From an uncultured Lachnospiraceae bacterium (lineage in GTDB: Bacteria > Bacillota > Clostridia > Lachnospirales > Lachnospiraceae): DNA of 50,618 nucleotides. The position numbers and the translations under genes were made by a program. Below are positions 15,643 through 23,551 of this stretch, in pieces. Position 1 is the first letter of the stretch. Each line of letters begins with the position of its first letter. The stretch is taken from assembly GCA_910587935.1 (NCBI GenBank), contig CAJUNP010000021.1, positions 1-50,618 of the forward strand. The letters run 5' to 3'. The notes below the pieces were generated by a model. That model was not told the origin of the DNA. It did no database searches and worked only from the letters and a program-made list of their open reading frames with translations.

Positions 15643-16182
15643 TTATGAGAAATATCTCTTCAAGAGTCCCTCAAACGCTTTTCCGTGACGAGCCTCATCC
15701 CTTGCCATCTCATGAACGGTGTCATGGATTGCGTCGAGATTTGCAGCCTTAGCGCGTTTTGCAAGGTCAAATTTGCCTGCTGTCGCACCGTTTTCTGCAT
15801 CTACTCTCATCTCAAGGTTCTTTTTGGTGGAATCGGTAACAACTTCGCCTAATAATTCGGCAAATTTTGCAGCATGTTCTGCCTCTTCCCATGCGGCTTT
15901 TTCCCAATAAAGGCCGATCTCAGGATAGCCTTCTCTGTGAGCGACTCTGGCCATTGCAAGATACATACCTACTTCGGAACATTCTCCTTCGAAGTTTGCT
16001 CTCAAATCAGCAAGAATGTCCTCGCTTACGCCCTGTGCTACGCCTACCACATGTTCTGCCGCCCAGGTTTTCTCAGCGGACTGAGCCGTAAACTTGGATG
16101 CGGGAGCCTTACATACCGGGCAAGCTTCCGGCGCCGCATCTCCTTCGTGAACATAACCGCAAACGCTACATACAAATTTCAT
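15643..16182 (-). CDS. Reverse rubrerythrin (rubredoxin-like domain first)
   Basis: The 179-residue protein opens with a rubredoxin-type iron site, MKFVCSVCGYVHEGDAAPEA followed by CPVC (Cys5, Cys8, Cys21, Cys24). It continues with a ferritin-like di-iron helical bundle with paired Glu-x-x-His motifs (EEAEH, DEARH). This order is reversed compared with classic rubrerythrin and is known from Clostridia, where such proteins act as peroxide and oxygen reductases. The start at 16182 is fixed by AAGGAGAT. A longer frame to 16317 overlaps perR and is rejected. It lies 46 nt downstream of perR, so its expression is probably PerR-linked. Confidence 0.93.
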   Translation of the reverse strand: MKFVCSVCGYVHEGDAAPEACPVCKAPASKFTAQSAEKTWAAEHVVGVAQGVSEDILADLRANFEGECSEVGMYLAMARVAHREGYPEIGLYWEKAAWEEAEHAAKFAELLGEVVTDSTKKNLEMRVDAENGATAGKFDLAKRAKAANLDAIHDTVHEMARDEARHGKAFEGLLKRYFS

Positions 16183-16228
16183 AGTCTTATCTCCTTTTCT
16201 TTTTATGATCTTTATATAACTATGCCGG

Positions 16229-16618
16229 TTAGGACATAGAATTTTTACAATCCGGACAGATCCCGTAAAAATAAGCGATATATCCCTGAATACAGCCGTC
16301 AAAATTGCGGTTGGCAATATCCCGGATGCCGTCTATATTCTCCATATCCAGATCTATAACCGCGCCGCACCGGTTACAGATAAAATGATAATGAGGCGAG
16401 ATATCCGCATCAAAGTGATCCACACCGTCACCCACCCGCAGTCTCCGGATTTCACCGATATCGGCTAAAAGCGTCAGATTGCGGTAAACCGTACCGAGAC
16501 TGATATTGGGATACATCTGCCGTACATTCATGTATACAACATCGGCAGTAGGATGATCATGCCGTGTCATCAGAAAATCCTTGATGATTTCCCTCTGTCT
16601 GCTGTACTTGAGCGCCAT
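16229..16618 (-). CDS. perR: Peroxide-sensing repressor PerR (Fur family)
   Basis: The 129-residue protein has the winged-helix DNA-binding domain and the metal domain of Fur proteins. The five regulatory-metal ligands of Bacillus PerR all have counterparts at the right spacing: His22, Asp70, His76, His78 and Asp89. The last Asp is the residue that marks PerR rather than Fur. Two CxxC pairs (Cys81/84 and Cys121/124) form the structural zinc site. Peroxide should oxidise a metal-ligand His and release DNA. It is followed by rubrerythrin and rubredoxin, its likely targets, and has a PerR-box-like sequence at its own promoter. Confidence 0.93.
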   Translation of the reverse strand: MALKYSRQREIIKDFLMTRHDHPTADVVYMNVRQMYPNISLGTVYRNLTLLADIGEIRRLRVGDGVDHFDADISPHYHFICNRCGAVIDLDMENIDGIRDIANRNFDGCIQGYIAYFYGICPDCKNSMS

Positions 16619-16652
16619 TATGCACCTCTTTCAAAATTAGGAATCATTACTG

Positions 16653-16688
16653 TTTTTATCATTATACACAATATACAGATATTGTCAA
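16653..16688 (-). promoter_or_regulatory. perR promoter with overlapping PerR-box-like operator
   Basis: On the minus strand TTGACA (16688-16683), 16 bp and TATAAT (16666-16661) form a near-consensus promoter. GTATAATGATAAAAA (16667-16653) overlaps the -10 and matches 11 of the 14 specified positions of the Bacillus PerR box (TTATAATNATTATAA). This supports autorepression. Confidence 0.7.
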
Positions 16689-16791
16689 TAGATATAATTA
16701 AATTTTGAGACGCTTTTGAAAATCCAATTTTATTCCATTGCTCTTATCCTTCCGATTTCCTGATATGTTCTCTGATCTCACTTTCGTGCTC

Positions 16792-17376
16792 CTAGCAGTA
16801 TGCGTAGCTGTTTCGCATAAATTCCGTGATACGCTGGCTCCTGTACATAGCATCCATCGTATCCAGAATCAGCCTGCCGTCCACCGTCATATCAAAGAAA
16901 CAGGGATAGATACATCCCCCCTGTTCCCTGGGAAAATAAGGATTGATGGAACGCAGCCTCTCGTCTTTCATTACGGATTCGACGATCATCTCACTCAGTA
17001 TCCATTTGAGCGAAGGGCGTTCGTATTCATCGTAGCTGTCCTTAAACAGTCTGTTCCACACATAGAACCAGACGAAATGTATGATTTCGTGGATTCCTCT
17101 GCCAATGGCGCCTCTTTCGCTGTTCAAATAGAAAGTATCATAGCACCGTTCTTTTAGAAACCTGGGTTCGACAGGATTCATACTTAAATTACACTGTATG
17201 TCGTTGAACAGTTTGGCACAGTCAATACCAAAAGCATCCGATAATGCTTCAGTAATCTGGTCCTTACACGCAGACCAATGGCGGGTATATAAGTCCACTC
17301 TGCCATTGATCCTGTGTTGTATCTGAATACAAAAATTTAATATAATTATAGTCCCGGGATATGAACTTTTCCACAC
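16792..17376 (-). CDS. Putative zincin-like (HExxH) protein, N-terminus uncertain
   Basis: The reading frame gives at least 194 residues. HEIIHF (His96, Glu97, His100) is followed by SEMIVES with Glu129 and Glu133 about 30 residues later. This resembles the HExxH...E arrangement of zinc metalloproteases. The motif sits in a helix after a FYLNSERGA segment, and no signal peptide is seen. The only in-frame conventional start is a GTG at 17376 without a clear ribosome site. The frame stays open upstream to a stop near 17475 (adding about 30 codons with no ATG or TTG). The gene may use an unusual start or have lost its true start. Function unknown. Confidence 0.6.
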   Translation of the reverse strand: MWKSSYPGTIIILNFCIQIQHRINGRVDLYTRHWSACKDQITEALSDAFGIDCAKLFNDIQCNLSMNPVEPRFLKERCYDTFYLNSERGAIGRGIHEIIHFVWFYVWNRLFKDSYDEYERPSLKWILSEMIVESVMKDERLRSINPYFPREQGGCIYPCFFDMTVDGRLILDTMDAMYRSQRITEFMRNSYAYC

Positions 17377-17486
17377 TTTTTTGTAAACATGCCTGCGAAG
17401 TCCTTTTCGAAACGCCGCCGATCCGGTAAATTTATATTTTTTTAATAAGAATCTTCCGTTCTTTTTATTCCTTTATGCGGGAATCA

Positions 17487-17495
17487 TGCTATAAT
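17487..17495 (+). promoter_or_regulatory. Extended -10 promoter of the sensor-kinase operon
   Basis: TGCTATAAT is a perfect extended -10 element 54 bp before the kinase ATG. No convincing -35 is seen, which is usual for extended -10 promoters. Confidence 0.5.
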
Positions 17496-17549
17496 CATTA
17501 TTATTGAATACCATTGTAAGGTATTATCGTTTTATGAGGGAACATTAAC

Positions 17550-19040
17550 ATGAAGTTTAAAACAAGACTGTATATAACCTTTCTGACGATTGTACTTCTG
17601 CCGTTGTTTCTGACATTTCTTGCCTTTGTCAGCATCTGGTCTTATATGGCGGGCCGGGAGACGGATTTTGGAATTGAAGGCGACTACTTTGCTGCCTCCG
17701 AGCCTTTGGAGGCTTTGGGCAGGGCTACTGAAGAGACTTATCAGGAGCTGCTGGCCGAGGTCATAGGGAATACCGGCAGGATAGAAGATACAGGTTATCT
17801 CGAAGAAGTGAATAGAACCATTACGAGAAAAGCTTCCTACCTGCTTGTGCGCAAAGATGACGAAATTTTTTATACGGGCAACCAGACGGCTGCCGAGAAG
17901 ATTTTTGACAGGCTGCCGCCCTTTGGAGCCATGGACCCACAAACCAAAGCGGGCGTTTATTTTAATGACCTGCAGAAATTTGCATGGCAGATCGATTTTA
18001 CTTTTTCTGACGGAAGCCAGGGAAGCGTTTTTGTGATTACGCGGATTGCCAGCGTGATTTCCCACAGACTGTTAAAGGATATGTTTTTCGCAATTACCAT
18101 TATCCTGATTTTTACCAGCATTATGCTGACACAGTGGATACAGAAAGGCGTATTTGATCCCATTAACCAGCTGAATACCGCGATGAAGAAGATTAAGGAC
18201 GGTAATTTTGAATATATGCTTCAGACAGAGAATAAAGGCGAAATCGGGGAGCTTTACCACAATTATGAAGATATGCGCCTGCGTCTGAAGGAATCTACCG
18301 ATGAAAAGCTTTTGCATGAAAAGCAGAACAAAGAATTAATAAGCAATATTTCCCATGATTTAAAGACACCGATTACCGCGATTAAGGGCTATGTGGAAGG
18401 CATTATGGACGGTGTGGCGGACACGCCCGAGAAGATGGATAAGTATATCAAAACCGTCTATAATAAAGCCAACGATATGGACAGGCTGATCAATGAACTG
18501 ACCATATATTCCAAGATCGACAATAACCGTATTCCGTACAATTTCCACCGGATTAACGTGGCGGACTATTTCGGGGACTGCGTGGAAGAAGTGGGCCTGG
18601 ATCTGGAATCCAAGAATATCCGTCTTAACTATTCCAATCTGGTCAGCCCGGATACGAAGGTCATCGCAGACCCGGAACAGATGAAACGGGTAGTTAACAA
18701 TATTATCGGCAACAGCATTAAGTACCTTGAGAAAAAGGACGGCGTGATCGATATCCGTATTCTGGATGAAGTGGACTCCATCCGTGTGGAGATCGAAGAC
18801 AACGGAAAAGGCATTGCACCCAAAGACCTTCCGCTGATTTTTGAACGCTTTTACAGAACCGACGCATCCAGGAATTCTTCCCAGGGCGGCAGCGGTATCG
18901 GACTTTCCATTGTAAAGAAAATTGTTGAAGATCACGGCGGATATATCTGGGCCACCAGTAAAGAAGGAGAAGGCACATGTATGCATTTTGTTCTCCGCAA
19001 GTACCACGAAACGGAACCCGGCGGCGCGCAGGAAGCATAG
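17550..19040 (+). CDS. Transmembrane sensor histidine kinase (HAMP, HisKA, HATPase)
   Basis: The 496-residue protein has a first membrane helix (about 8-33), an extracellular sensor region (about 35-165), a second helix (about 172-193) and a HAMP linker (about 195-250). The HisKA domain follows with SHDLKTP (His269), then a HATPase domain with NNIIGNSIKY, EDNGKGI, FERFYRTD and GSGIGLSIVKKI. It is a complete EnvZ/PhoR-type kinase. GAGGG precedes the ATG. The response regulator begins 21 nt downstream and a pseudouridine synthase 4 nt after that. The extracellular domain is small and matches no sensor fold I know. Confidence 0.93.
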   Translation: MKFKTRLYITFLTIVLLPLFLTFLAFVSIWSYMAGRETDFGIEGDYFAASEPLEALGRATEETYQELLAEVIGNTGRIEDTGYLEEVNRTITRKASYLLVRKDDEIFYTGNQTAAEKIFDRLPPFGAMDPQTKAGVYFNDLQKFAWQIDFTFSDGSQGSVFVITRIASVISHRLLKDMFFAITIILIFTSIMLTQWIQKGVFDPINQLNTAMKKIKDGNFEYMLQTENKGEIGELYHNYEDMRLRLKESTDEKLLHEKQNKELISNISHDLKTPITAIKGYVEGIMDGVADTPEKMDKYIKTVYNKANDMDRLINELTIYSKIDNNRIPYNFHRINVADYFGDCVEEVGLDLESKNIRLNYSNLVSPDTKVIADPEQMKRVVNNIIGNSIKYLEKKDGVIDIRILDEVDSIRVEIEDNGKGIAPKDLPLIFERFYRTDASRNSSQGGSGIGLSIVKKIVEDHGGYIWATSKEGEGTCMHFVLRKYHETEPGGAQEA

Positions 19041-19061
19041 GTAATCATACAGGAGGCAGTT

Positions 19062-19751
19062 ATGAGCAGAATTTTAATTATTGAAGATGAAGAGGCAATA
19101 GCAGATCTTGAAAAAGATTACCTGGAGTTAAGCGACTTTCAGGTAGACATTGAAAATACGGGAGATGTCGGCCTAAAACGGGCGCTGACAGACGATTACG
19201 ATTTGATTATTTTAGATCTGATGCTTCCGGGTATCGACGGGTTTGAGGTTTGTAAGAAGATCCGTGAAGAAAAAAATGTTCCGATTCTGATGGTTTCCGC
19301 CAAAAAGGATGATATTGATAAAATCAGGGGTCTTGGTCTTGGAGCCGACGATTACATGACCAAGCCTTTCAGCCCCAGCGAGCTTGTGGCCAGGGTAAAA
19401 GCGCATCTGGCGCGTTATAACCGTCTGGTAGGGACCAACGAGAAAAAGAACGATGTCGTAGAAATCCGGGGCATCAAAATAGACAAAACCGCACGCCGCG
19501 TTTATATAGATGGGGAAGAAAAGAATTTTACCACAAAGGAATTTGATTTGCTGACATTCTTAGCCGAGAATCCCAATCACGTGTTTACGAAAGAAGAGCT
19601 TTTCCGAGAAATCTGGGATATGGACTCCATAGGAGATATTGCAACCGTTACGGTGCATATCAAGAAAATCCGTGAGAAAATCGAATACGATACGGCCAAT
19701 CCCCAGTATATTGAGACCATTTGGGGCGTCGGATACCGGTTTAAGGTGTGA
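19062..19751 (+). CDS. OmpR/PhoB-family response regulator
   Basis: The 229-residue protein has a receiver domain with Glu8/Asp9, phospho-acceptor Asp52, Ser79 and Lys101. A C-terminal winged helix (about 130-229) follows, with the family-typical FDLLTFLAENPNHVFTKEEL and a terminal VGYRFKV. AGGAGG precedes the ATG. It pairs with the kinase upstream. Its targets are unknown. The only genes in the same transcript are the kinase and an RluA-type pseudouridine synthase. Confidence 0.95.
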   Translation: MSRILIIEDEEAIADLEKDYLELSDFQVDIENTGDVGLKRALTDDYDLIILDLMLPGIDGFEVCKKIREEKNVPILMVSAKKDDIDKIRGLGLGADDYMTKPFSPSELVARVKAHLARYNRLVGTNEKKNDVVEIRGIKIDKTARRVYIDGEEKNFTTKEFDLLTFLAENPNHVFTKEELFREIWDMDSIGDIATVTVHIKKIREKIEYDTANPQYIETIWGVGYRFKV

Positions 19752-19755
19752 CGGA

Positions 19756-20436
19756 ATGAGAACGGAAGTTATATACGAAGACCACGATCTGCTGGTTTGC
19801 CGTAAACCGGCCGGGCTGGCGGTTGAAAGTGCGGAAATCGGACAGATGGACATGGTAAGCGAGCTGAAGAATTATTTGAAGGCGTCTTACCTTGGCGTTG
19901 TTCACCGTCTGGATCAGCCGGTAGAAGGGCTGCTGGTTTTTGCAAAGAATAAAAGGACGGCTGCTGATTTAACGAAACAACTCCAAGATAACACGCTGAA
20001 AAAACAATATCTTGCCATGGTAAGCGGCAAACCGGGGCTTGATAAGGCAAGGCTTGTCAATTATTTGAAAAAAGATCAGAAAAGAGCGCGGATCGTGGCA
20101 GAGAAGGAACCGGGCGCAAAGGAAGCCGTACTGCATTATCAGGTTTTGAAAACGATGGAAGTGTCCGGCTGTCCCATATCTTTGGTGCGGGTCGAACTGG
20201 ATACTGGGCGGTTTCATCAGATTCGGGCGCAGTTGTCTTATGCGGGCTGTCCGCTTTTGGGTGACCGGAAATACGGCGATCAAGCGTCGCAGGAAGCGTC
20301 TGAGGCGGCCGGCGCGGTATGGACCGCATTGTGCGCCTATGGGATCGCTTTAAAGCATCCCGTTACAGGAAAACCTTTGGAGTTTACAATACGGCCCGAG
20401 CCGGGAGCTTTCAATTTATTTGCAAACGATTTTTAA
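19756..20436 (+). CDS. RluA-family pseudouridine synthase
   Basis: The 226-residue protein has the catalytic motif HRLDQPVEG with Asp53 and a later RFHQIRAQLSYAGCPLLGD segment. Both are diagnostic of RluA-type enzymes that convert uridine to pseudouridine in rRNA or tRNA. It lacks an N-terminal S4 domain and is close to the minimal family length. The start at 19756 lies 4 nt after the regulator stop, so translation is probably coupled. An earlier in-frame ATG at 19639 is inside the regulator gene. The substrate position cannot be predicted. Confidence 0.88.
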   Translation: MRTEVIYEDHDLLVCRKPAGLAVESAEIGQMDMVSELKNYLKASYLGVVHRLDQPVEGLLVFAKNKRTAADLTKQLQDNTLKKQYLAMVSGKPGLDKARLVNYLKKDQKRARIVAEKEPGAKEAVLHYQVLKTMEVSGCPISLVRVELDTGRFHQIRAQLSYAGCPLLGDRKYGDQASQEASEAAGAVWTALCAYGIALKHPVTGKPLEFTIRPEPGAFNLFANDF

Positions 20437-20536
20437 CAAAAATGGATGATATTGACACAAGATTTTTCTGATATAAAACCACAAAACCACCATACTAGTT
20501 TTAGAATGATTTTTACGGCAAAGGGCGGTGGTTTAT

Positions 20537-21598
20537 GTGATTGAAAAAATAAAAGAAAACAGATGGATGATACTGCTTCTTCTTACCGGAGCAGTATATT
20601 TTTTTCTGAAATATATTTCGCCTTTGATTGCGCCGGTTCTTGTAGCAGCGCTTATGGTGTTTGCATGCATTCCGTTTTTTGACCGGATTCGTAAGAAAAT
20701 CCGTTTTCCCAGGATGCTTCTTATGAGCTTTTTTTTGTTTACCATAATCCTGTTTTTAGGAATTCTGCTTTGGTTTCTGGTCACGAAATGTACGGACTGC
20801 ATTATGAACGTCATGCAGAATCTGGAAACCATAGAAAGTAAATTCTCCCTGTTTGTCAAAAACTGCTGCGACGGAATGGAAACCCGTTTCGGTATTAACG
20901 CGGACAGAATGGAGACGGCTATTATTGAAAGAGTCAATATTTTTATTCAGGATTTTCAGATGAATATTCTTCCCGGCGTTGTCAACGAGTCCTTATCTTA
21001 TGCAAAATATGTAGTTTCGATCGGCGCCTTTCTCGCGGTTACGGCAATTTCCGTATTTTTGCTGGTAAAAGATTATGACCGGATTATGGGGAGCATCAAA
21101 AAGCGCGAAAACAGTCTGTGGATTCTTGAAATTGTGGAGCAGGTCATTTACTATATTGCCACTTTCGTAAAGGCCCAGCTGGTTATTTTGCTTTGCATCA
21201 GCCTGGTATGTGCGGCCGCGTTGACGCTTGCAGGCGTTGAAAATGGCGTTGTATACGGACTTCTTGCGGGATTTTTGGATATGCTTCCCTTTATAGGTAC
21301 CGGTATTATTTTGATTCCTCTGGGTATCTGGCAGTTATTAAACGGATGGTATGTGCAGACGGTCGTCTGTTTTATACTTTATGGCGTATGTGTCATAATG
21401 CGGGAGTTTCTGGAACCGAAGCTGATCGGAAAAAAAGTGGGCATTTATCCGATTGCAATCCTTTTGTCCGTGTATGCCGGCGTAAAGCTTTTTGGCCTGG
21501 GGGGAATCCTGAAAGGTCCTTTGGGGCTCGTCATGATTTATCAGGGCTTGAACGGATGGGAAGAGCGGATCAGGCGGCAAAAGGAAACCTCACAATGA
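20537..21598 (+). CDS. AI-2E/PerM-family membrane transporter
   Basis: The roughly 353-residue protein has about eight membrane helices: a first pair near the N-terminus (about 15-60), a long cytoplasmic or peripheral insert (about 90-150) and a C-terminal block. The block contains GLLAGFLDMLPFIGTGIILIP and FLEPKLIGKKVGIYP, which are characteristic of the AI-2E transporter (PF01594) family. Substrates of most members are unknown. Some are Na+/H+ antiporters or exporters. The start is uncertain: GTG at 20537 has AAGGG about 11 nt upstream, while GTG at 20528 has almost no spacing. A TTGACA at 20452-20457 hints at a promoter, but the spacing is poor. Confidence 0.87.
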   Translation: MIEKIKENRWMILLLLTGAVYFFLKYISPLIAPVLVAALMVFACIPFFDRIRKKIRFPRMLLMSFFLFTIILFLGILLWFLVTKCTDCIMNVMQNLETIESKFSLFVKNCCDGMETRFGINADRMETAIIERVNIFIQDFQMNILPGVVNESLSYAKYVVSIGAFLAVTAISVFLLVKDYDRIMGSIKKRENSLWILEIVEQVIYYIATFVKAQLVILLCISLVCAAALTLAGVENGVVYGLLAGFLDMLPFIGTGIILIPLGIWQLLNGWYVQTVVCFILYGVCVIMREFLEPKLIGKKVGIYPIAILLSVYAGVKLFGLGGILKGPLGLVMIYQGLNGWEERIRRQKETSQ

Positions 21599-21672
21599 AT
21601 GAAGATTATAATGAAAAAAAAGCGAATTCATGTTAAGATAATAGTAAATTTTTAGAAAAAGGAATAAACGGT

Positions 21673-23253
21673 ATGCGTACAACAGAGAAAAAAACAATTG
21701 TAAAACGCACATTTTCACAGGTTATGTATAATGTGTCTTCATTTTACGTATTTCTATATTTGCTTTTGATGGCTGTCTTTTTCCCCTTTTTCCTGACATG
21801 GGGATATCGGAATGCAGGTACGGATAAAGCGATGCTTTTCCGGTTTTTGGGATTGGGACTTTTGATTTCTGTGCTGCCCTGCGCATGCGCATGGTGGATT
21901 TGTCAGATGAAAAAGTTGGGATGGGAAGGTTTTTTCCGGGAGGTTCCTGATTCCGACTGGCTGGTTGCGGCATATCTGATCATAACAACCGTATCCTATT
22001 TTTGCTCCCAGAATCAGGAAGAAGCTTTTTGGGGAGCCAAGGGATGGTACATAGGTTTTATGACACAGATTATTTACGTTGCTTCTTACTTTTTTATTTC
22101 CCGTTTTCTGCGGGGAGAGAAGTTATTGATTCCGTTATTTGCGGCAGGCTCCGGAGTATCGTTTCTCTTAGGACTCCTGAATCGTTTTTCAATATATCCC
22201 CTGACTCTGGAGGGAGCGACTCCCAGCTTTATTGCAACGTTGGGGAATATCAACTGGTATTGCGGATACTGGTCCGTTTTCTTTCCTCTGGCGGCAGGAT
22301 TGTTTTACGGATTGCGGGGAAAAGGCCGGCTTCTTCGCCTGTGCGGCGGGGCATTTTTGTCTGTCTGCACGGCGGCCGGGGCAGTTCAGGGAAGCGACAG
22401 CGCCATGCTGGTGTTTGCGACGGTTGTGATCGTACTGTTTTGCATATCCTGCAAGGATTATAATGCCAGAAAAAGCTTCTACGAAACTCTTATAGTGATT
22501 GCGGGTTCCTGTCAGGTTTTGCGGGTGATACGGATTCTGTTTCCGTACGCTATGAATTATGACAGCGCCCCGGCGGAGTTATTAACAAAGGGAAACGCAA
22601 CCCTGTATGTGTTGATTGCAGCCTTACTTTTATGGGGAGTTTTTTATCAGATAGAGAAAAAAAATATCAAAATACAAAAATTTATGGAAATGGAGCGGGT
22701 GACAGTCCTTGTTTCACTGTGTTTGGTTTTCGCAGTTTTTTTGATTTTATTAGTGCAAAATACGACAAAACCCGGAAGCATCGGACCGCTTTCGGATAAG
22801 GGAATCTTTACCTTTAATGAGCGGTGGGGAAGTTCCCGGGGCGTTACCTGGACTGCAGGATTAAGAGTGTTTGAAGATCAGACTTTCTGGAAAAAACTGA
22901 TTGGATTGGGGCCTGACAGCTTTGCATACGGAGTATATAAAGAAGGAAGCACCGCAGTTCAAATGGTGACGGATGCGTTTGGAGGAAGCCGCCTGACCAA
23001 TGCCCATAACGAGTGGATTACGGTTTTGGTCAATACGGGAATACTGGGACTGCTTTCCTGCATGGGATTTTTCTTTGCGAAAACGGTGCGGTTTATTAAG
23101 GACCGTCAAGTGTCGCCGCTTGTTCTGGCATGCGGTCTGGCTCTGGCCGGATACATGAGTCATAATTTATTCAGCTTTCAGCAGGTACTGAACGGTCCCT
23201 TTGTGTTTATTATGATGGGGATCGGAGAGGCGGTGCTGCGGCGGGAAAAGTAG
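21673..23253 (+). CDS. O-antigen ligase/polymerase-like membrane protein (Wzy_C type)
   Basis: The 526-residue protein has about 11-13 membrane helices and one larger extracytoplasmic loop (about 375-445). The loop is followed by TNAHNEWITVLVNTGILGLL, the conserved HNxWL-like motif of O-antigen ligase and Wzy-type polymerases. In Gram-positive bacteria such proteins polymerise or attach cell-surface polysaccharides or teichuronic-like polymers. AAAGGA precedes the ATG. It has no glycosyltransferase neighbours here, so its glycan substrate is unknown. Confidence 0.85.
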   Translation: MRTTEKKTIVKRTFSQVMYNVSSFYVFLYLLLMAVFFPFFLTWGYRNAGTDKAMLFRFLGLGLLISVLPCACAWWICQMKKLGWEGFFREVPDSDWLVAAYLIITTVSYFCSQNQEEAFWGAKGWYIGFMTQIIYVASYFFISRFLRGEKLLIPLFAAGSGVSFLLGLLNRFSIYPLTLEGATPSFIATLGNINWYCGYWSVFFPLAAGLFYGLRGKGRLLRLCGGAFLSVCTAAGAVQGSDSAMLVFATVVIVLFCISCKDYNARKSFYETLIVIAGSCQVLRVIRILFPYAMNYDSAPAELLTKGNATLYVLIAALLLWGVFYQIEKKNIKIQKFMEMERVTVLVSLCLVFAVFLILLVQNTTKPGSIGPLSDKGIFTFNERWGSSRGVTWTAGLRVFEDQTFWKKLIGLGPDSFAYGVYKEGSTAVQMVTDAFGGSRLTNAHNEWITVLVNTGILGLLSCMGFFFAKTVRFIKDRQVSPLVLACGLALAGYMSHNLFSFQQVLNGPFVFIMMGIGEAVLRREK

Positions 23254-23260
23254 ATTTTGC

Positions 23261-23290
23261 TTGACAACCGATCCTATTATGCTCTACAAT
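23261..23290 (+). promoter_or_regulatory. Promoter of the T-box/proS transcript
   Basis: TTGACA (23261-23266), 18 bp and TACAAT (23285-23290) precede the T-box leader, giving a start near 23297. The promoter begins 8 bp after the stop codon of the O-antigen ligase-like gene. Confidence 0.7.
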
Positions 23291-23296
23291 CAAACC

Positions 23297-23531
23297 ATTC
23301 AAATAAACAGACACAGACTTAGAAGAGGACTAGTACAAGTCGGAGGCCGTCCCAGAGAGAGAGTTCATGGTGGGAGACTCTTACGGAACAGATTTGGAAC
23401 CTGCCTTGGAGTCCCATATGAACTATGGCGCAGCGCCGGCGTTAACGGTATGAGAAGCAGATGCAGAATGCATAAACAGGGTGGTACCGCCGAGTCCTCG
23501 GTCCCTTATTGGGATCAGGGCTTATTTTTTT
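23297..23531 (+). promoter_or_regulatory. T-box riboswitch, proline-specific, controlling proS
   Basis: The leader carries the T-box core AGGGTGGTACCGC (23478-23490). Its TGGT bulge can pair with an uncharged tRNA ending in A-CCA, as tRNA-Pro does. Stem I elements (CAGAGAG at about 23353 and GGTGGGAGACTC at about 23369) lead to GAACCTGCCTTGGAG, which places the specifier codon CCT (Pro) at 23400-23402. A terminator follows the core. Uncharged tRNA-Pro should stabilise the antiterminator and switch on proS. Specifier and downstream gene agree. Confidence 0.95.
23496..23531 (+). terminator. T-box-controlled terminator before proS
   Basis: CCTCGGTCCC (about 23496-23505) pairs with GGGATCAGGG (23511-23520) around TTATT, followed by a run of T to 23531. 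The 5' arm overlaps the side that would pair with the T-box in the antiterminator. Confidence 0.85.
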
Positions 23532-23551
23532 ATTCAAAAAGGAGAAACAAC

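Noticed and set aside
18360..19007. Minus-strand open frame opposite the sensor kinase
   Set aside because: It mirrors the conserved HisKA/HATPase coding region and has no independent evidence.
23261..23551. An N-terminal extension of ProRS
   Set aside because: The extra frame covers the T-box; the ATG at 23552 has an AAAAGGAG site and gives the normal family N-terminus.
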